Counted from the stretch's first letter, positions 26,027 to 35,157 are shown. The stretch: DNA of 61,805 bases from Bacillota bacterium (GCA_023453025.1 JAEXUD010000025.1:1-61805); one strand, 5' to 3'. Program-made: numbers and translations. Notes: a model not told the origin generated them from the sequence alone.

Positions 26027-27220
26027 CTAATTGTCGGCAAGTGCTGTACCCAATTTATCCTGCTCGTCAAAGTCACTCATTTCAACCTTGGATATTTTAT
26101 CAAACTTCTTTTCTATTTTATTTGAAGTGATATGTATTTTGTCCACATCATCTGACACTCTTTTAATATCCTTGGCCAGGGAATCCCATCTGTCCTTGTA
26201 AAGCTTGAACTCTCTTCCCAGATTATTAAGTTCTTCATGAATAATTGATGCATATTTTTCTCTTTCCAAATTCCTCAAAACAACCTGCACTGTTGACAAA
26301 ACAGACATCAGTGTTGTAGGTGAAGCAATCCACACCTTTTTAGAGCTTGCATAATCAATTAAATCCTGATGGTATGCATTTATTTCTGCAAATATGGCTT
26401 CTGCCGGAAGAAACATTATTGCCTGCTCCGAGGTCACACCATTTATTATGTATTTTGATGAAATATCATTAATGTGTTTTTTTACGTTGGTCTTAAAATC
26501 CCGCTCGTATGTTTTTCTTTCAGCTTCGTTCATGCTTTTGTCAATCATGCGCTGATAATTTTCCAAAGGGAACTTCGAATCAACGCAAAGCATTCCCACA
26601 GGATCAGGAATATGAAGTACGGCATCTGATATCGTTCCGTTAACCAGCTTTTTTTGCAGCTCATATATTTTGTTGTTATTATCGCCGAACACTGTCGCCA
26701 ATATGTGATTAAGCTGAACCTCACCAAAGGTTCCCCTGCTTTTTTTATCAGTTAAAACATCCTGAAGCGATACAATATTTGTTGAAAGGCTGTCTATTTT
26801 TTTCTGTGCTTCATCTATTTTGGATAATCTCTCCAATATATTCACAAAGGTTTTGTTGGTTTTTTCAAAGCCTTCGTTTAATCTTTCTTCAACCCGCATG
26901 TTTATTTTATCCAGATTGGAGCTTACCCTGTCATTTAAAGCTAAAAAATTATCATTTAAAACTTCTGTAATTTTAGCAGTGCTTTTTTGTAATCTTTCCA
27001 CTGTTTCAAGCTTATTTGTCAGTATTTCTTTAAGCTGCTTCTGTTCGGAATTTGCTAATTTCCCGGAAAACTCATCCAGCAAATTATGATTATTTTCACT
27101 TAAGTTTATTTTTAGTTCTGAAATAATGTGATTTTTTAATTCCTTGTCAGATGACCTGATTAAAAGAATTATATTGATTATCAATGATATCGCAAGTAAA
27201 ATAATTATTATAATTTCCAT
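26027..27220 (-). CDS. rmuC: DNA recombination protein RmuC
   Basis: This 397-residue protein has an N-terminal membrane anchor (MEIIIIILLAISLIINIILLI), a coiled-coil region to about residue 150, and the RmuC nuclease-like domain (SRGTFGEVQLNHILATVF, CVDSKFPLENYQRM, FLPAEAIFAE, ASPTTLMSVLSTV). RmuC limits DNA inversions in E. coli; its chemistry is not settled. The ATG at 27220 is chosen because GGAGGAG lies 5 bases upstream. Confidence 0.92.
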   Translation of the reverse strand: MEIIIIILLAISLIINIILLIRSSDKELKNHIISELKINLSENNHNLLDEFSGKLANSEQKQLKEILTNKLETVERLQKSTAKITEVLNDNFLALNDRVSSNLDKINMRVEERLNEGFEKTNKTFVNILERLSKIDEAQKKIDSLSTNIVSLQDVLTDKKSRGTFGEVQLNHILATVFGDNNNKIYELQKKLVNGTISDAVLHIPDPVGMLCVDSKFPLENYQRMIDKSMNEAERKTYERDFKTNVKKHINDISSKYIINGVTSEQAIMFLPAEAIFAEINAYHQDLIDYASSKKVWIASPTTLMSVLSTVQVVLRNLEREKYASIIHEELNNLGREFKLYKDRWDSLAKDIKRVSDDVDKIHITSNKIEKKFDKISKVEMSDFDEQDKLGTALADN

Positions 27221-27298
27221 AAAGCTCCTCCGTCTCAATTAAATACTAGCACAATATCGAACATTTGTACAGATAATTTTGTATATAATCACATGCAA

Positions 27299-27320
27299 AA
27301 AACGGCCGCAGCCGTTCTTT
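27299..27320 (-). terminator. Terminator of asd
   Basis: On the minus strand AACGGC and GCCGTT pair around a 4-base loop and are followed by TTTTTT, shortly past the asd stop codon. Confidence 0.8.
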
Positions 27321-27333
27321 TCAATTTGATATA

Positions 27334-28347
27334 TTAAATTAAGCCTTCCTTTACAAGCACTTCTGCTATTTGAACCGCATTTGTTGCCGCACCTTTTCTT
27401 ACCTGGTCGCCGCAGCACCATAGTGCCAATGAATTGTCACTGCTTATGTCTTTTCTTACTCTGCCTACATAAATTAAGTCCTGGTCTGATGTATCAAGAG
27501 GCATAGGATATTTTTTATCAGCTAAGTTGTCAACCAGCTTAACTCCATCTGCTTTTGATAAAAGTTCTTTTGCTTTTTCCGGAGTTATTTCTTTTTCAGT
27601 TTCTATAGTTATGGATTCAGAATGACTTCTGTAAACCGGAACTCTCACACATGTGCAGTTAACCTTCAAGTCAGGATTGTGCAAAATTTTTCTCCCCTCA
27701 TTTTGCATCTTCATTTCTTCCTGGGAATATCCAATTTCATCAAAATCACCTATTTGAGGTATGACATTGTAAGCAATCTGATATTGAAATGTTTTTATAT
27801 CGATCGGATTATGCTCATTAATATTTTTTATTTGCTGGTCTAACTCTTTTATTCCGTTTACTCCTGCTCCTGAAACTGCCTGGAATGTAGATACTATCAT
27901 TCTGTTGATTTTAGAATATTTATTCAATTCATTTATTGCCGTTAATGCTATAATTGTTGAACAGTTAGGATTTGCTATGATTCCGTTGTGCTTTTTAACA
28001 TCCCCGGGATTCACTTCCGGAACTACCAACGGCACATCATCCTTTAATCTGAACGCCGAAGAGTTGTCTATAACAACCGCCCCTGCCTTTACTGCCGCAG
28101 GCGAAAGTGCTTCACTTATATAGTTTTCTGCGGCACATAAAACCACATCTACGTTTTCGAATGAATTTTCTGAAGCCTCTTCGACAGTATATTTTTTTCC
28201 CTGAAATTCAACTTCTTCTCCTGCACTTCTTTTGCTTGCCAATAATTTCAGCTCATTGTACGGAAAATTTCTTTCCCCAAGCACCTTGAGCATTTCCTGT
28301 CCGACAGCTCCTGTCGCTCCCAAAATTGCTACATTATACTTTTTCAT
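27334..28347 (-). CDS. asd: Aspartate-semialdehyde dehydrogenase
   Basis: This 337-residue enzyme reduces aspartyl phosphate to aspartate semialdehyde for lysine, threonine and methionine synthesis. It has the NADP loop ILGATGAVGQEML, the active-site cysteine in IIANPNCSTI, and the SGAGVNGIKEL and RVPVYRSHSE segments. The ATG at 28347 follows AGAAGGA; the open frame extends six codons upstream. It is monocistronic with its own promoter and terminator. Confidence 0.96.
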   Translation of the reverse strand: MKKYNVAILGATGAVGQEMLKVLGERNFPYNELKLLASKRSAGEEVEFQGKKYTVEEASENSFENVDVVLCAAENYISEALSPAAVKAGAVVIDNSSAFRLKDDVPLVVPEVNPGDVKKHNGIIANPNCSTIIALTAINELNKYSKINRMIVSTFQAVSGAGVNGIKELDQQIKNINEHNPIDIKTFQYQIAYNVIPQIGDFDEIGYSQEEMKMQNEGRKILHNPDLKVNCTCVRVPVYRSHSESITIETEKEITPEKAKELLSKADGVKLVDNLADKKYPMPLDTSDQDLIYVGRVRKDISSDNSLALWCCGDQVRKGAATNAVQIAEVLVKEGLI

Positions 28348-28412
28348 AATAATTCCTTCTTCCATATATAAATTTGTAATTATAACATAATATTATTAAA
28401 TATATAAAACTT

Positions 28413-28440
28413 ATTATAACAATATATTTATGGTTGTCAA
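28413..28440 (-). promoter_or_regulatory. Sigma-A promoter of asd
   Basis: TTGACA and TATAAT on the minus strand are 16 bases apart and lie about 65 bases before the asd ATG. No lysine riboswitch fits in the short leader. An extended hairpin, CACCA/TGGTG outside GTGTATGC/GCGTACAT, lies just upstream at 28463-28494. Confidence 0.7.
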
Positions 28441-28494
28441 GTTTTTTGTTTTGTAGCTCATTACACCAGTGTATGCTTTGCGTACATTAATGGT

Positions 28495-28521
28495 GAAAAA
28501 AAGGAGAACATAAGTCCTCCT
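28495..28521 (-). terminator. Terminator of the glycosidase-like lipoprotein gene
   Basis: On the minus strand AGGAG and CTCCT pair around a 10-base loop and run into seven T residues, just past the stop codon at 28534. Confidence 0.7.
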
Positions 28522-28533
28522 GAAAATTTATTA

Positions 28534-30312
28534 TTAATTGCCTGAAGCTGTATCGAATTCTGCTTTGATTTTCCATATGTTGTTTTCTTTGACTGCGTTC
28601 CATTTAACATTATCTTTTTCTATTACATTTTTTGTATCACCGTCAGTAACTTCTATCTTGTAATATAATTCAACTGTAGCCGACTCTTGGCTGTTCGGGT
28701 CCATTTCATAGCTGTATACCTTGTAATTCAGCAGTTTAATATTTGAAGCATCTTGTAGTTTTGCATATTCATCAAAATATTTGACTCTTTCTTTAACAGG
28801 CTCCATTAAATACATGTAACTGTATCTGGATTGAAGCATTCCTGTTAAATATTTGTCTGCTGCATCCTGAGGTGATTTTTCTCTGTAGTCCAGTTCTCCC
28901 TTGTCAAAAGGATAAGTCGTCTTTTCTTCAACGTCACCAGGCATAAATGCATATGGGTCATATACATTGCTTGGATTCCAAATCATATATTCTTCTATTC
29001 CAAGCTCCTTTGCGGCTATTATCTGATCTCTTACCTTGTCGGGACCATACACTATGCCTGCCCAGTCAAAATCCTGTATCCAGGGTCTTATAACAGGCGG
29101 TTTTTCCATGGATGAATTTTTTTCAACTGCTTCTTCCATTGCACCTTTAACAACAAGGTATGGATGAGCATTTGGATTTTCAAGATTATACCAGCCGGTT
29201 GAATAGTGGCTTGGATAAACCATCGGTGCCATATTGTCAACAAATTCTCCCATCAAAATCCATGTCTGCCCAATATCCTCCGGGTAATCATCCCATGTTC
29301 TCGTAGTTATTCCGAATACATCTGCTCCTATATTTACATTGTAAGGTTCAAGCTCTGTTTTTGCGTAGCTTAAAAACTCTGCAATTGCTTCATCCTTATC
29401 TCTGTTGTTTCTGCCCGGAAATTCAGTAATCGGGTTATATTTTTTAGCTCCGTCAGGGAATCTTACATAATCAAACTGTATTTCATCAAAGCCTAATAAG
29501 GCTGCTTCTTTTGCTATTGCAACATTGTAATCCCATACATACTGGTCAAAGGGATTTATCCACGGTATATTCCCGCTGTTGGGGTCAAGCCAGGTCCCGC
29601 CGGATTTTAATTGTATGGAATGCTCCGGACTCTGCACGGCAAAATTTTTATCTTTAAATGTAACTATTCTTCCTATTGTATAGATGTCATAGTCCTTTAA
29701 TACCTGCAGCATATTTTTAACATCATCTATAGGTATAGGTGTATTCTCATTCATTTTTTTAACTACTTCCACATTACTTTCATAGGTTATGAAACCATTG
29801 TCATCTTTTACGTTTATTACCAGACCATTGATTTCCGTTCCTACTGCTATACCGATAATTCTTTCAAACTTATTTGCTTTATCAGCTTCAGGCAGCAGTT
29901 CTTTTGCCTTTGATGCATCCTTATCAGCCAACGCTTTTATGAAGGCTCCGTAAGCATCTATATTTTCTTTATTTAATGAATTGCCCGCCGTGTGTCCAGT
30001 GGCATATAATGCTTTAACTATGGTGTTTTTCTTTTCTCTTTCCTGTCCTACCGGAACAAGGGGTACATAAAATTCTTTTTGTTCTTCCTTGTGCTGTTTT
30101 TCTAATTCTTCTCTTTCAGCTAATTTTTTTTCTAATTCAATCTGTGCTTTTTCTTCTTCCGAGATTTCCGGTTCTGCAGATGCAGGCTCAGCCTCAGATT
30201 GTGACGGTGTTTCTGGGGGTATGGGTGTATTTGCATTGGCCTGACTTGTACATCCTGCCAATGTTGTTGTCAGTAATAATAGAATTATTGCTTTTTTTGC
30301 TTTATTGAACAT
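28534..30312 (-). CDS. Lipoprotein with putative glycoside hydrolase (DUF4015) domain
   Basis: The 592-residue protein starts with a lipoprotein signal (KKAIILLLLTTTLAGC), so it is anchored outside the membrane. A Pro/Glu-rich and charged linker (to about residue 80) leads to a TIM-barrel domain of the putative glycosyl hydrolase family DUF4015. Features are VGTEINGLVINVKDD, YTIGRIVTFKD, WDYNVAIAKEAALLGFDEIQFDYVRFPDG and IGADVFGITTR. A C-terminal NTF2-like or DUF4829-type region (about 480-590) follows. The ATG at 30312 follows AGGAGG closely. The substrate is unknown; cell-wall or exopolysaccharide glycans are plausible. Confidence 0.85.
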   Translation of the reverse strand: MFNKAKKAIILLLLTTTLAGCTSQANANTPIPPETPSQSEAEPASAEPEISEEEKAQIELEKKLAEREELEKQHKEEQKEFYVPLVPVGQEREKKNTIVKALYATGHTAGNSLNKENIDAYGAFIKALADKDASKAKELLPEADKANKFERIIGIAVGTEINGLVINVKDDNGFITYESNVEVVKKMNENTPIPIDDVKNMLQVLKDYDIYTIGRIVTFKDKNFAVQSPEHSIQLKSGGTWLDPNSGNIPWINPFDQYVWDYNVAIAKEAALLGFDEIQFDYVRFPDGAKKYNPITEFPGRNNRDKDEAIAEFLSYAKTELEPYNVNIGADVFGITTRTWDDYPEDIGQTWILMGEFVDNMAPMVYPSHYSTGWYNLENPNAHPYLVVKGAMEEAVEKNSSMEKPPVIRPWIQDFDWAGIVYGPDKVRDQIIAAKELGIEEYMIWNPSNVYDPYAFMPGDVEEKTTYPFDKGELDYREKSPQDAADKYLTGMLQSRYSYMYLMEPVKERVKYFDEYAKLQDASNIKLLNYKVYSYEMDPNSQESATVELYYKIEVTDGDTKNVIEKDNVKWNAVKENNIWKIKAEFDTASGN

Positions 30313-30496
30313 AAGTCCTCCTAATATTTGTGATATGTATTCCATACCCAATTAATGTTTATTACTTCATTGTATAAAACATGATTAATTTAATATAATT
30401 CTAACATAAATATTTCTTACAATCAACAAACATTACAGGGTTTTTCATATTTCGACGCATGTAATTTTTAACAAAATATACAAATAAAAAATACAA

Positions 30497-30528
30497 ACGA
30501 AAAATTATTCCTTGACATTAATTTTCGT
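30497..30528 (+). promoter_or_regulatory. Candidate operator overlapping the purA promoter
   Basis: ACGAAAAATTA (30497-30507) and TAATTTTCGT (30519-30528) form an inverted repeat, with the -35 box between and inside the arms. Its CGAA/TTCG core is reminiscent of PurR-type sites. That identity is a guess. Confidence 0.4.
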
Positions 30529-30540
30529 AAAATATATAAT
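30512..30540 (+). promoter_or_regulatory. Consensus sigma-A promoter of purA
   Basis: TTGACA and TATAAT match the consensus exactly with a 17-base spacer. The -10 ends 27 bases before the purA ATG. Confidence 0.9.
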
Positions 30541-30567
30541 TCTTTTAGAAAATAAAAGGAGGCTTTT

Positions 30568-31842
30568 ATGCTAACTGCAATAGTAGGAATCAATTGGGGA
30601 GATGAAGGCAAAGGCAGAATGGTTGATTTACTGGCTGCCGATTATGACATTGTATGCCGTTATCAAGGTGGTAACAATGCCGGCCACACTGTCGTAAATG
30701 AATCAGGTAAATTTATACTTAACCTTCTTCCATCAGGTATTTTAAGACCTGAAGTTGTTAATATAATGGGAAATGGTATGGTTATAGACTTAGAGCACCT
30801 CCACAAGGAATTAATTAATTTAAGAAACTCGGGAATTAAAATTACCCCTGAAAATTTGAAAATCAGTGACAAAGCAATAATTTGTCTTCCATATCATGTT
30901 AAACAAGATATACTGGAAGAGGAACGATTGAAAGATATGAAGTTCGGATCTACCAGAAGAGGTATAGCTCCGGTTTATGGAGACAAATATCTGAAAAAGG
31001 GTATTCGTGTAGGTGATTTGCTTAACAAGGAAAATTTAAAAAAACGAATAGATCAAATAGTTGAATGGAAAAACCTGATGATTGCAGGCGGATATAAATC
31101 AATAGAATTTTACGCTGAAGACATGTACAATTGGCTTATTAAATATGGTACAGAAATTGAAGAATATATATGTGATGTCGGATTGTATCTCAGCAATGCT
31201 GTTAAAAAAAACAAACAAATTATGTTTGAAGCACAGCTTGGAGCATTAAGAGACATAGATTTCGGAATATATCCATATACATCTTCTTCATCGACGATTG
31301 CTGCATATGCTCCTATAGGTGCCGGAGTACCCGGACAGAAACTTAACAACACAATCGGTATTATGAAGGCATATTCTTCATGTGTCGGAGAAGGACCTTT
31401 CACAGCTGAAATGTTCGGTGATGAAGCTGAAGCATTAAGGGAAGCGGGCGGTGAGTACGGAGCTGCAACAGGGCGCCCCAGAAGAGTCGGACCTTTTGAT
31501 ATTGTTGCATCGAAATACGGCGTAAGAGTACAGGGCGCTGATATGCTTGCATTGACAAAGCTGGATGTTTTGTCTTATCTGGATAAAATTCCGGTTGTAA
31601 CCGCATATGATGTTGGCGGAAAAATTATGCATGAATTCCCAATGGGTGTGGATTTGGAAAATGCAAAGCCCGTTATCGAATATATAGACGGATGGAAATG
31701 TGATATTAATAAATGCAGAAATGAATCAGAGCTGCCAAAGGCTGCATATGACTATATCAAATATTTAGAAGAAAAAGTGGGCTGCTCTATAAAATATGTT
31801 TCTGTGGGAGCCGAAAGAGAAGATTACTTGGTTATGAATTAA
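30568..31842 (+). CDS. purA: Adenylosuccinate synthetase
   Basis: This 424-residue enzyme joins IMP and aspartate using GTP, the first step from IMP to AMP. The GTP-binding/catalytic loop GINWGDEGKGRMVD begins at residue 7 and NNAGHTVV carries the catalytic histidine. FEAQLGALRDIDFGIYPYTSSS and TGRPRRVGPFD are family signatures. AAAGGAGG precedes the start. It is the only plus-strand gene in this stretch and has its own consensus promoter. Confidence 0.97.
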   Translation: MLTAIVGINWGDEGKGRMVDLLAADYDIVCRYQGGNNAGHTVVNESGKFILNLLPSGILRPEVVNIMGNGMVIDLEHLHKELINLRNSGIKITPENLKISDKAIICLPYHVKQDILEEERLKDMKFGSTRRGIAPVYGDKYLKKGIRVGDLLNKENLKKRIDQIVEWKNLMIAGGYKSIEFYAEDMYNWLIKYGTEIEEYICDVGLYLSNAVKKNKQIMFEAQLGALRDIDFGIYPYTSSSSTIAAYAPIGAGVPGQKLNNTIGIMKAYSSCVGEGPFTAEMFGDEAEALREAGGEYGAATGRPRRVGPFDIVASKYGVRVQGADMLALTKLDVLSYLDKIPVVTAYDVGGKIMHEFPMGVDLENAKPVIEYIDGWKCDINKCRNESELPKAAYDYIKYLEEKVGCSIKYVSVGAEREDYLVMN

Positions 31843-31856
31843 GCAGTAGTATAATT

Positions 31857-31962
31857 AAGAGGTTGTTGAATCAAGCATATTCATGTCATTCGCAAGGATG
31901 AGATTCTTCGGGCTGATGCCCTCAGAATGACGAATTAAAAAATGCTGGTACAGCAGCCTCTT
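31857..31962. repeat. 106-bp inverted-repeat element
   Basis: The ends AAGAGGTTGTTG and CAGCAGCCTCTT pair with two wobble mismatches, and an inner pair GTCATTC/GAATGAC encloses a GATTCTTCGGGCTGATGCCCTCA core. The core resembles a CATTCTGAGG-type repeat found scattered in clostridial genomes (recalled, not checked). It fills the convergent gap between purA and the membrane-protein gene and probably stops transcription from both sides. Confidence 0.6.
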
Positions 31963-32464
31963 ATTTTCTCTTTATTTTTGGTTTGATGTTATTTATATAG
32001 CTGTTGATGAATATTGTAAATGCGTAATCATATATTATAAACATCACTTGAGCAGCCAGTAACATCCACCATGTCACTTCTATGGCAATAAATAATTTCA
32101 CTATGAAATACATTGCAGTTAATGCAATATTAAAATATATTAATTTTAAAACAGTCAAAATTACTTTTTTGTTTATATATATTTCAAGTATATGTTTGAT
32201 AATGCTGTACAAACCAAAGAACAATATATATGTTATAATCTCGATTTTATTGAATGTCAAAAAAAATCCAAGAATACAGGATGCAATGTAAAAAACAAGT
32301 CCGCTTTTCCCCCCGAATTCAACTATTACTATACCAACAACCAATGCTGCTGCAGCAAAAAGAATTATCGTATTTGTTTCTATTACCGACGAAAGAATTA
32401 TAAAAAGCTGATTTAACCCCAACAGAACTCCCAGGTATGCTATATCCTTGCTTTTTAGCAGCAT
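31961..32464 (-). CDS. Small multi-pass membrane protein
   Basis: This 167-residue protein has about five hydrophobic segments (for example YLGVLLGLNQLFIILSSVI and GLVFYIASCILGFFLTF) and a basic C-terminus (KPKIKRK). The pattern is reminiscent of ECF-transporter S components, but I cannot assign it. The ATG at 32464 follows GGGAGGAG by 10 bases and overlaps the end of the J-domain gene by 10 bases, so it is translationally coupled to it. Confidence 0.75.
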   Translation of the reverse strand: MLLKSKDIAYLGVLLGLNQLFIILSSVIETNTIILFAAAALVVGIVIVEFGGKSGLVFYIASCILGFFLTFNKIEIITYILFFGLYSIIKHILEIYINKKVILTVLKLIYFNIALTAMYFIVKLFIAIEVTWWMLLAAQVMFIIYDYAFTIFINSYINNIKPKIKRK

Positions 32465-33045
32465 GAAATCAAATCTCCTCCCAAACATTCACATAAGCAA
32501 TCTGCACAAATAAGCTGTGTACAGCAATCCACACTTGAACCGCCTCTGCTGTAATTATATGCTCTGCTTTGATAAGAATTCTGCATATTCATAATTTGAT
32601 TTAAAAAATTCCTGTATTCAAAGTTACTTGGATCCATTCTGGCCGCATTTTGAACATATTGCATACCTTGTCCAATTGAACCCATATTAACATAGCAAAC
32701 TCCCACCAGGTAATTCCACTCTGCATTTCTAACAGACATGCTGTTTAATGCACGTATAGCTTCCTGAAATCTTCCTGTTTGAATAAGCTGTCTTATGTTA
32801 AAATAATTGCCTGTGCCGGTATCACTGCTGTCATTATAGTCTTGATATGAACCTGATGCATTACCGTTCATTATTTCATCGTATGCCCATTGAATTTCCT
32901 TGAATTTTTCTTCTGCTAAATCCTTAAGGGGATTATTTTCATTCATATCAGGGTGGTATTTTTTAGCCAGCTTTCTGTATGCACTCTTCACTTCATCTTT
33001 GGAGGAGCCTCTTTGCAGGCCAAGCACTTCATATGGGTCTTTCAT
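32455..33045 (-). CDS. J-domain (DnaJ-like) protein with cysteine-rich tail
   Basis: This 196-residue protein begins with a J domain (DPYEVLGLQRGSSKDEVKSAYRKLAKKYHPDMN), whose HPD motif lets it stimulate an Hsp70 ATPase. A middle TPR-like region (GRFQEAIRALNSMSVRNAEWNYLVGVCYVNMGSIGQGMQYVQ) follows. The last 20 or so residues hold seven cysteines (CCTQLICADCLCECLG), possibly a metal or redox site. It is not DnaJ itself, since the Gly/Phe and zinc-finger regions are absent. It overlaps both neighbours. Confidence 0.88.
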   Translation of the reverse strand: MKDPYEVLGLQRGSSKDEVKSAYRKLAKKYHPDMNENNPLKDLAEEKFKEIQWAYDEIMNGNASGSYQDYNDSSDTGTGNYFNIRQLIQTGRFQEAIRALNSMSVRNAEWNYLVGVCYVNMGSIGQGMQYVQNAARMDPSNFEYRNFLNQIMNMQNSYQSRAYNYSRGGSSVDCCTQLICADCLCECLGGDLISCC

Positions 33046-33856
33046 TCGTATTTCTCCTTTTGTCCAATTTATTTAATATACCTGAATATATTATATTATC
33101 AATTGTTCCCTTGTCCTGTACCAGGGGAAGTTTCTCAATTTCATCGCTTAAAAAAGATAAATTAAGCATTATTAAGTCTCTTGCATATTGCTGTTTACTA
33201 TCTGTTTTCAAATTGTTAAATGGATTATAAGAGTTATTCTCCTCATCCTTTTTCATATCCTCGAAAGCATCCAGATAGTAAATGAATTTACCTAAATAAA
33301 AACCTATTTTTCTTAGGTTTTTCTCCCATTCATCTTTCTTGTACAATATTATTTCTTCCATCAGATGTCCGAATTCGTTTGATACGGCATCAATATCATT
33401 TGTATTATCTTTTTCAAGCCTTGTTATATTCTCCAGTCTTTCTTTTATAATTAATGATTTTTCGGGAAGCACAGCACTTGCTCTTTTAAATTCTCCGGTC
33501 AGGGCTTTCATCACGACAAGAGATTTATAGTCCCTGTCGTCCTGCCAGTTATCCAGCATATTATAATAAGAAAGTATTATGTTTAAGGAAGCTGCGTACT
33601 CGGTAATCTCATTTTGTATTACAAGCTGCTTCTTTTCAGGGTGTACTATGCATCTTTCATTATATATTTTATTTTTCACCTCATAAAGCGAGCTTAGGAC
33701 TAATATAAGAAATGTCATGTCATAATTCAATGTCATTCTTGCCTTGTTGCTGTACTTTTGTTTAAGGCATTTGCAAAGACCGCAGTAATACCCCTTGTAG
33801 CTGTAATATTCCTTGAATTTCAATTCCATTTTGTTTATTGTTACATAACCGAACAT
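33029..33856 (-). CDS. DUF5685-like protein with two Asp-rich helical motifs
   Basis: This is a 275-residue, mostly helical protein. It has an N-terminal MFGYVTINKMELKFKEY segment and a cysteine motif YYCGLCKCL (Cys25, Cys28, Cys30). Two acidic motifs, YYNMLDNWQDD (about 98-107) and YLDAFEDMKKDEENNSYN (about 194-211), recall the metal-binding helices of the isoprenoid-synthase fold. I place it in the DUF5685 group from memory; no activity is known to me. The ATG at 33856 follows GAGTGTA. It leads a three-gene overlapping operon with the J-domain and membrane proteins. Confidence 0.75.
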   Translation of the reverse strand: MFGYVTINKMELKFKEYYSYKGYYCGLCKCLKQKYSNKARMTLNYDMTFLILVLSSLYEVKNKIYNERCIVHPEKKQLVIQNEITEYAASLNIILSYYNMLDNWQDDRDYKSLVVMKALTGEFKRASAVLPEKSLIIKERLENITRLEKDNTNDIDAVSNEFGHLMEEIILYKKDEWEKNLRKIGFYLGKFIYYLDAFEDMKKDEENNSYNPFNNLKTDSKQQYARDLIMLNLSFLSDEIEKLPLVQDKGTIDNIIYSGILNKLDKRRNTNERPI

Positions 33857-33874
33857 ATTACACTCATTTCTAAA

Positions 33875-33918
33875 TTGATACACGTTATAATTGTATCAAT
33901 ATTATTTTATTTTATCAA
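33875..33918 (-). promoter_or_regulatory. Promoter and operator-like dyad of the DUF5685 operon
   Basis: On the minus strand TTGATA and TACAAT are 17 bases apart (33890-33918). A dyad TTGATAC-N11-GTATCAA (33875-33899) overlaps the -10 box and the likely start of transcription, a typical repressor position. Confidence 0.55.
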
Positions 33919-33937
33919 TATAAATTTACACTTTCCG

Positions 33938-35104
33938 CTACCCCAGAATTCTCAAAACATTCTCAACTTGTAATTTCACTCCAATTTCCAAGCATGCCTC
34001 ATCAATCATAAATTTACTTGAATGGATAGGAAAGATTGCATTGATACTTTCATTTCTGCAGCCAAGATTAAAAAAACAAGCCTTTGTATTTTGACAAAAA
34101 TACGAAAAATCTTCTGTTCCCATATTGGGATATTCAAGAGTTACCACATTGTCTTCTCCAAGAATTTTTATGGCAGCTTCTTTGACTGAATCAACAGCTT
34201 CTTCATTATTAATCAATGCTCCGTAGCTTTCTCTTATATAAAGTGTTGCTTCTCCTCCCAAGGCCTTAGAAACACTTTCAATAACTTCTGCAATTCTCTT
34301 TTGCATAAATTCACGTGTTTCAGGATCCAATGTTCTTAGAATCCCGATCATTTCAACCTCATCGGGTATTATATTGCCTCCCGTGCCGCCGTGAATGCTT
34401 CCAATTGTAATTACTGCTGAATTCAATGGTGATATGCTTCTGCTTACAAGAGACTGCAATGATACTATAATATTTCCCGCAATGACAACAGGGTCAATAC
34501 CATTGTGCGGATGTGCTCCATGCGTTGATTTGCCATATACTTTTATTCGCAGCTCATCTGATGAAGCCATCATTTTGCCGTATTTAATGCCTATTTTCCC
34601 GGTCTCCAGGCCAGGGTCAACGTGAAGTCCAAAAACATAATCGACATCAGGATTCTTCAGACATCCTGCCTTAATCATTCTTTCTGCTCCGCCGGTTGTT
34701 TCTTCTGCAGGCTGAAAGAAAAATTTCACGTTACCATTTAATTCAGCTTCCATTGATTTAATTGTTTTGGCCGCTCCAAGTGCCACAGCTGTATGTGCAT
34801 CATGACCGCATGCATGCATTATTCCTTCATTCATTGATTTAAAATCAAGGTCTGTTTCTTCTTTTATCGGCAACGCATCTATATCTGCTCTGATTCCAAC
34901 ACATACTGATTCTGAGTTTCTTTTCCTGCCACGGACCATCGCTACAACTCCGGTATCAGCGACGCCTTTTTGATATTCGATATTCCATGAATCAAGAAAT
35001 GAGCAGATAGTATCCATTGTTCTATATTCACTGCCGCCCAGCTCAGGGGTTCTATGCAATTCCCGTCTTATTTCAATTAATTCATCTCTGTTGACAGCAT
35101 ACAT
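33938..35104 (-). CDS. M20-family amidohydrolase (N-acyl-amino-acid/hippurate hydrolase-like)
   Basis: This 388-residue cytoplasmic metallopeptidase-like enzyme probably hydrolyses N-acyl or N-carbamoyl amino acids. The metal-binding segment GIMHACGHDAHTAVALGAA, the catalytic PAEETTGGAERMI, the dimerisation domain STHGAHPHNGIDPV and the C-terminal MGTEDFSYF are typical of the AmhX/HipO/YxeP group. The substrate is unknown. It lies upstream of the DUF5685 operon in the same direction but with a separate promoter between. Confidence 0.9.
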   Translation of the reverse strand: MYAVNRDELIEIRRELHRTPELGGSEYRTMDTICSFLDSWNIEYQKGVADTGVVAMVRGRKRNSESVCVGIRADIDALPIKEETDLDFKSMNEGIMHACGHDAHTAVALGAAKTIKSMEAELNGNVKFFFQPAEETTGGAERMIKAGCLKNPDVDYVFGLHVDPGLETGKIGIKYGKMMASSDELRIKVYGKSTHGAHPHNGIDPVVIAGNIIVSLQSLVSRSISPLNSAVITIGSIHGGTGGNIIPDEVEMIGILRTLDPETREFMQKRIAEVIESVSKALGGEATLYIRESYGALINNEEAVDSVKEAAIKILGEDNVVTLEYPNMGTEDFSYFCQNTKACFFNLGCRNESINAIFPIHSSKFMIDEACLEIGVKLQVENVLRILG

Positions 35105-35157
35105 TATTTTATACCTCGTACATTAAATTTTTCTTTATAATATATTAAAAATTAATT

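Noticed and set aside
28366..28412. A lysine riboswitch before asd
   Set aside because: The leader between the promoter and the ATG is only about 60 bases and shows no riboswitch architecture.
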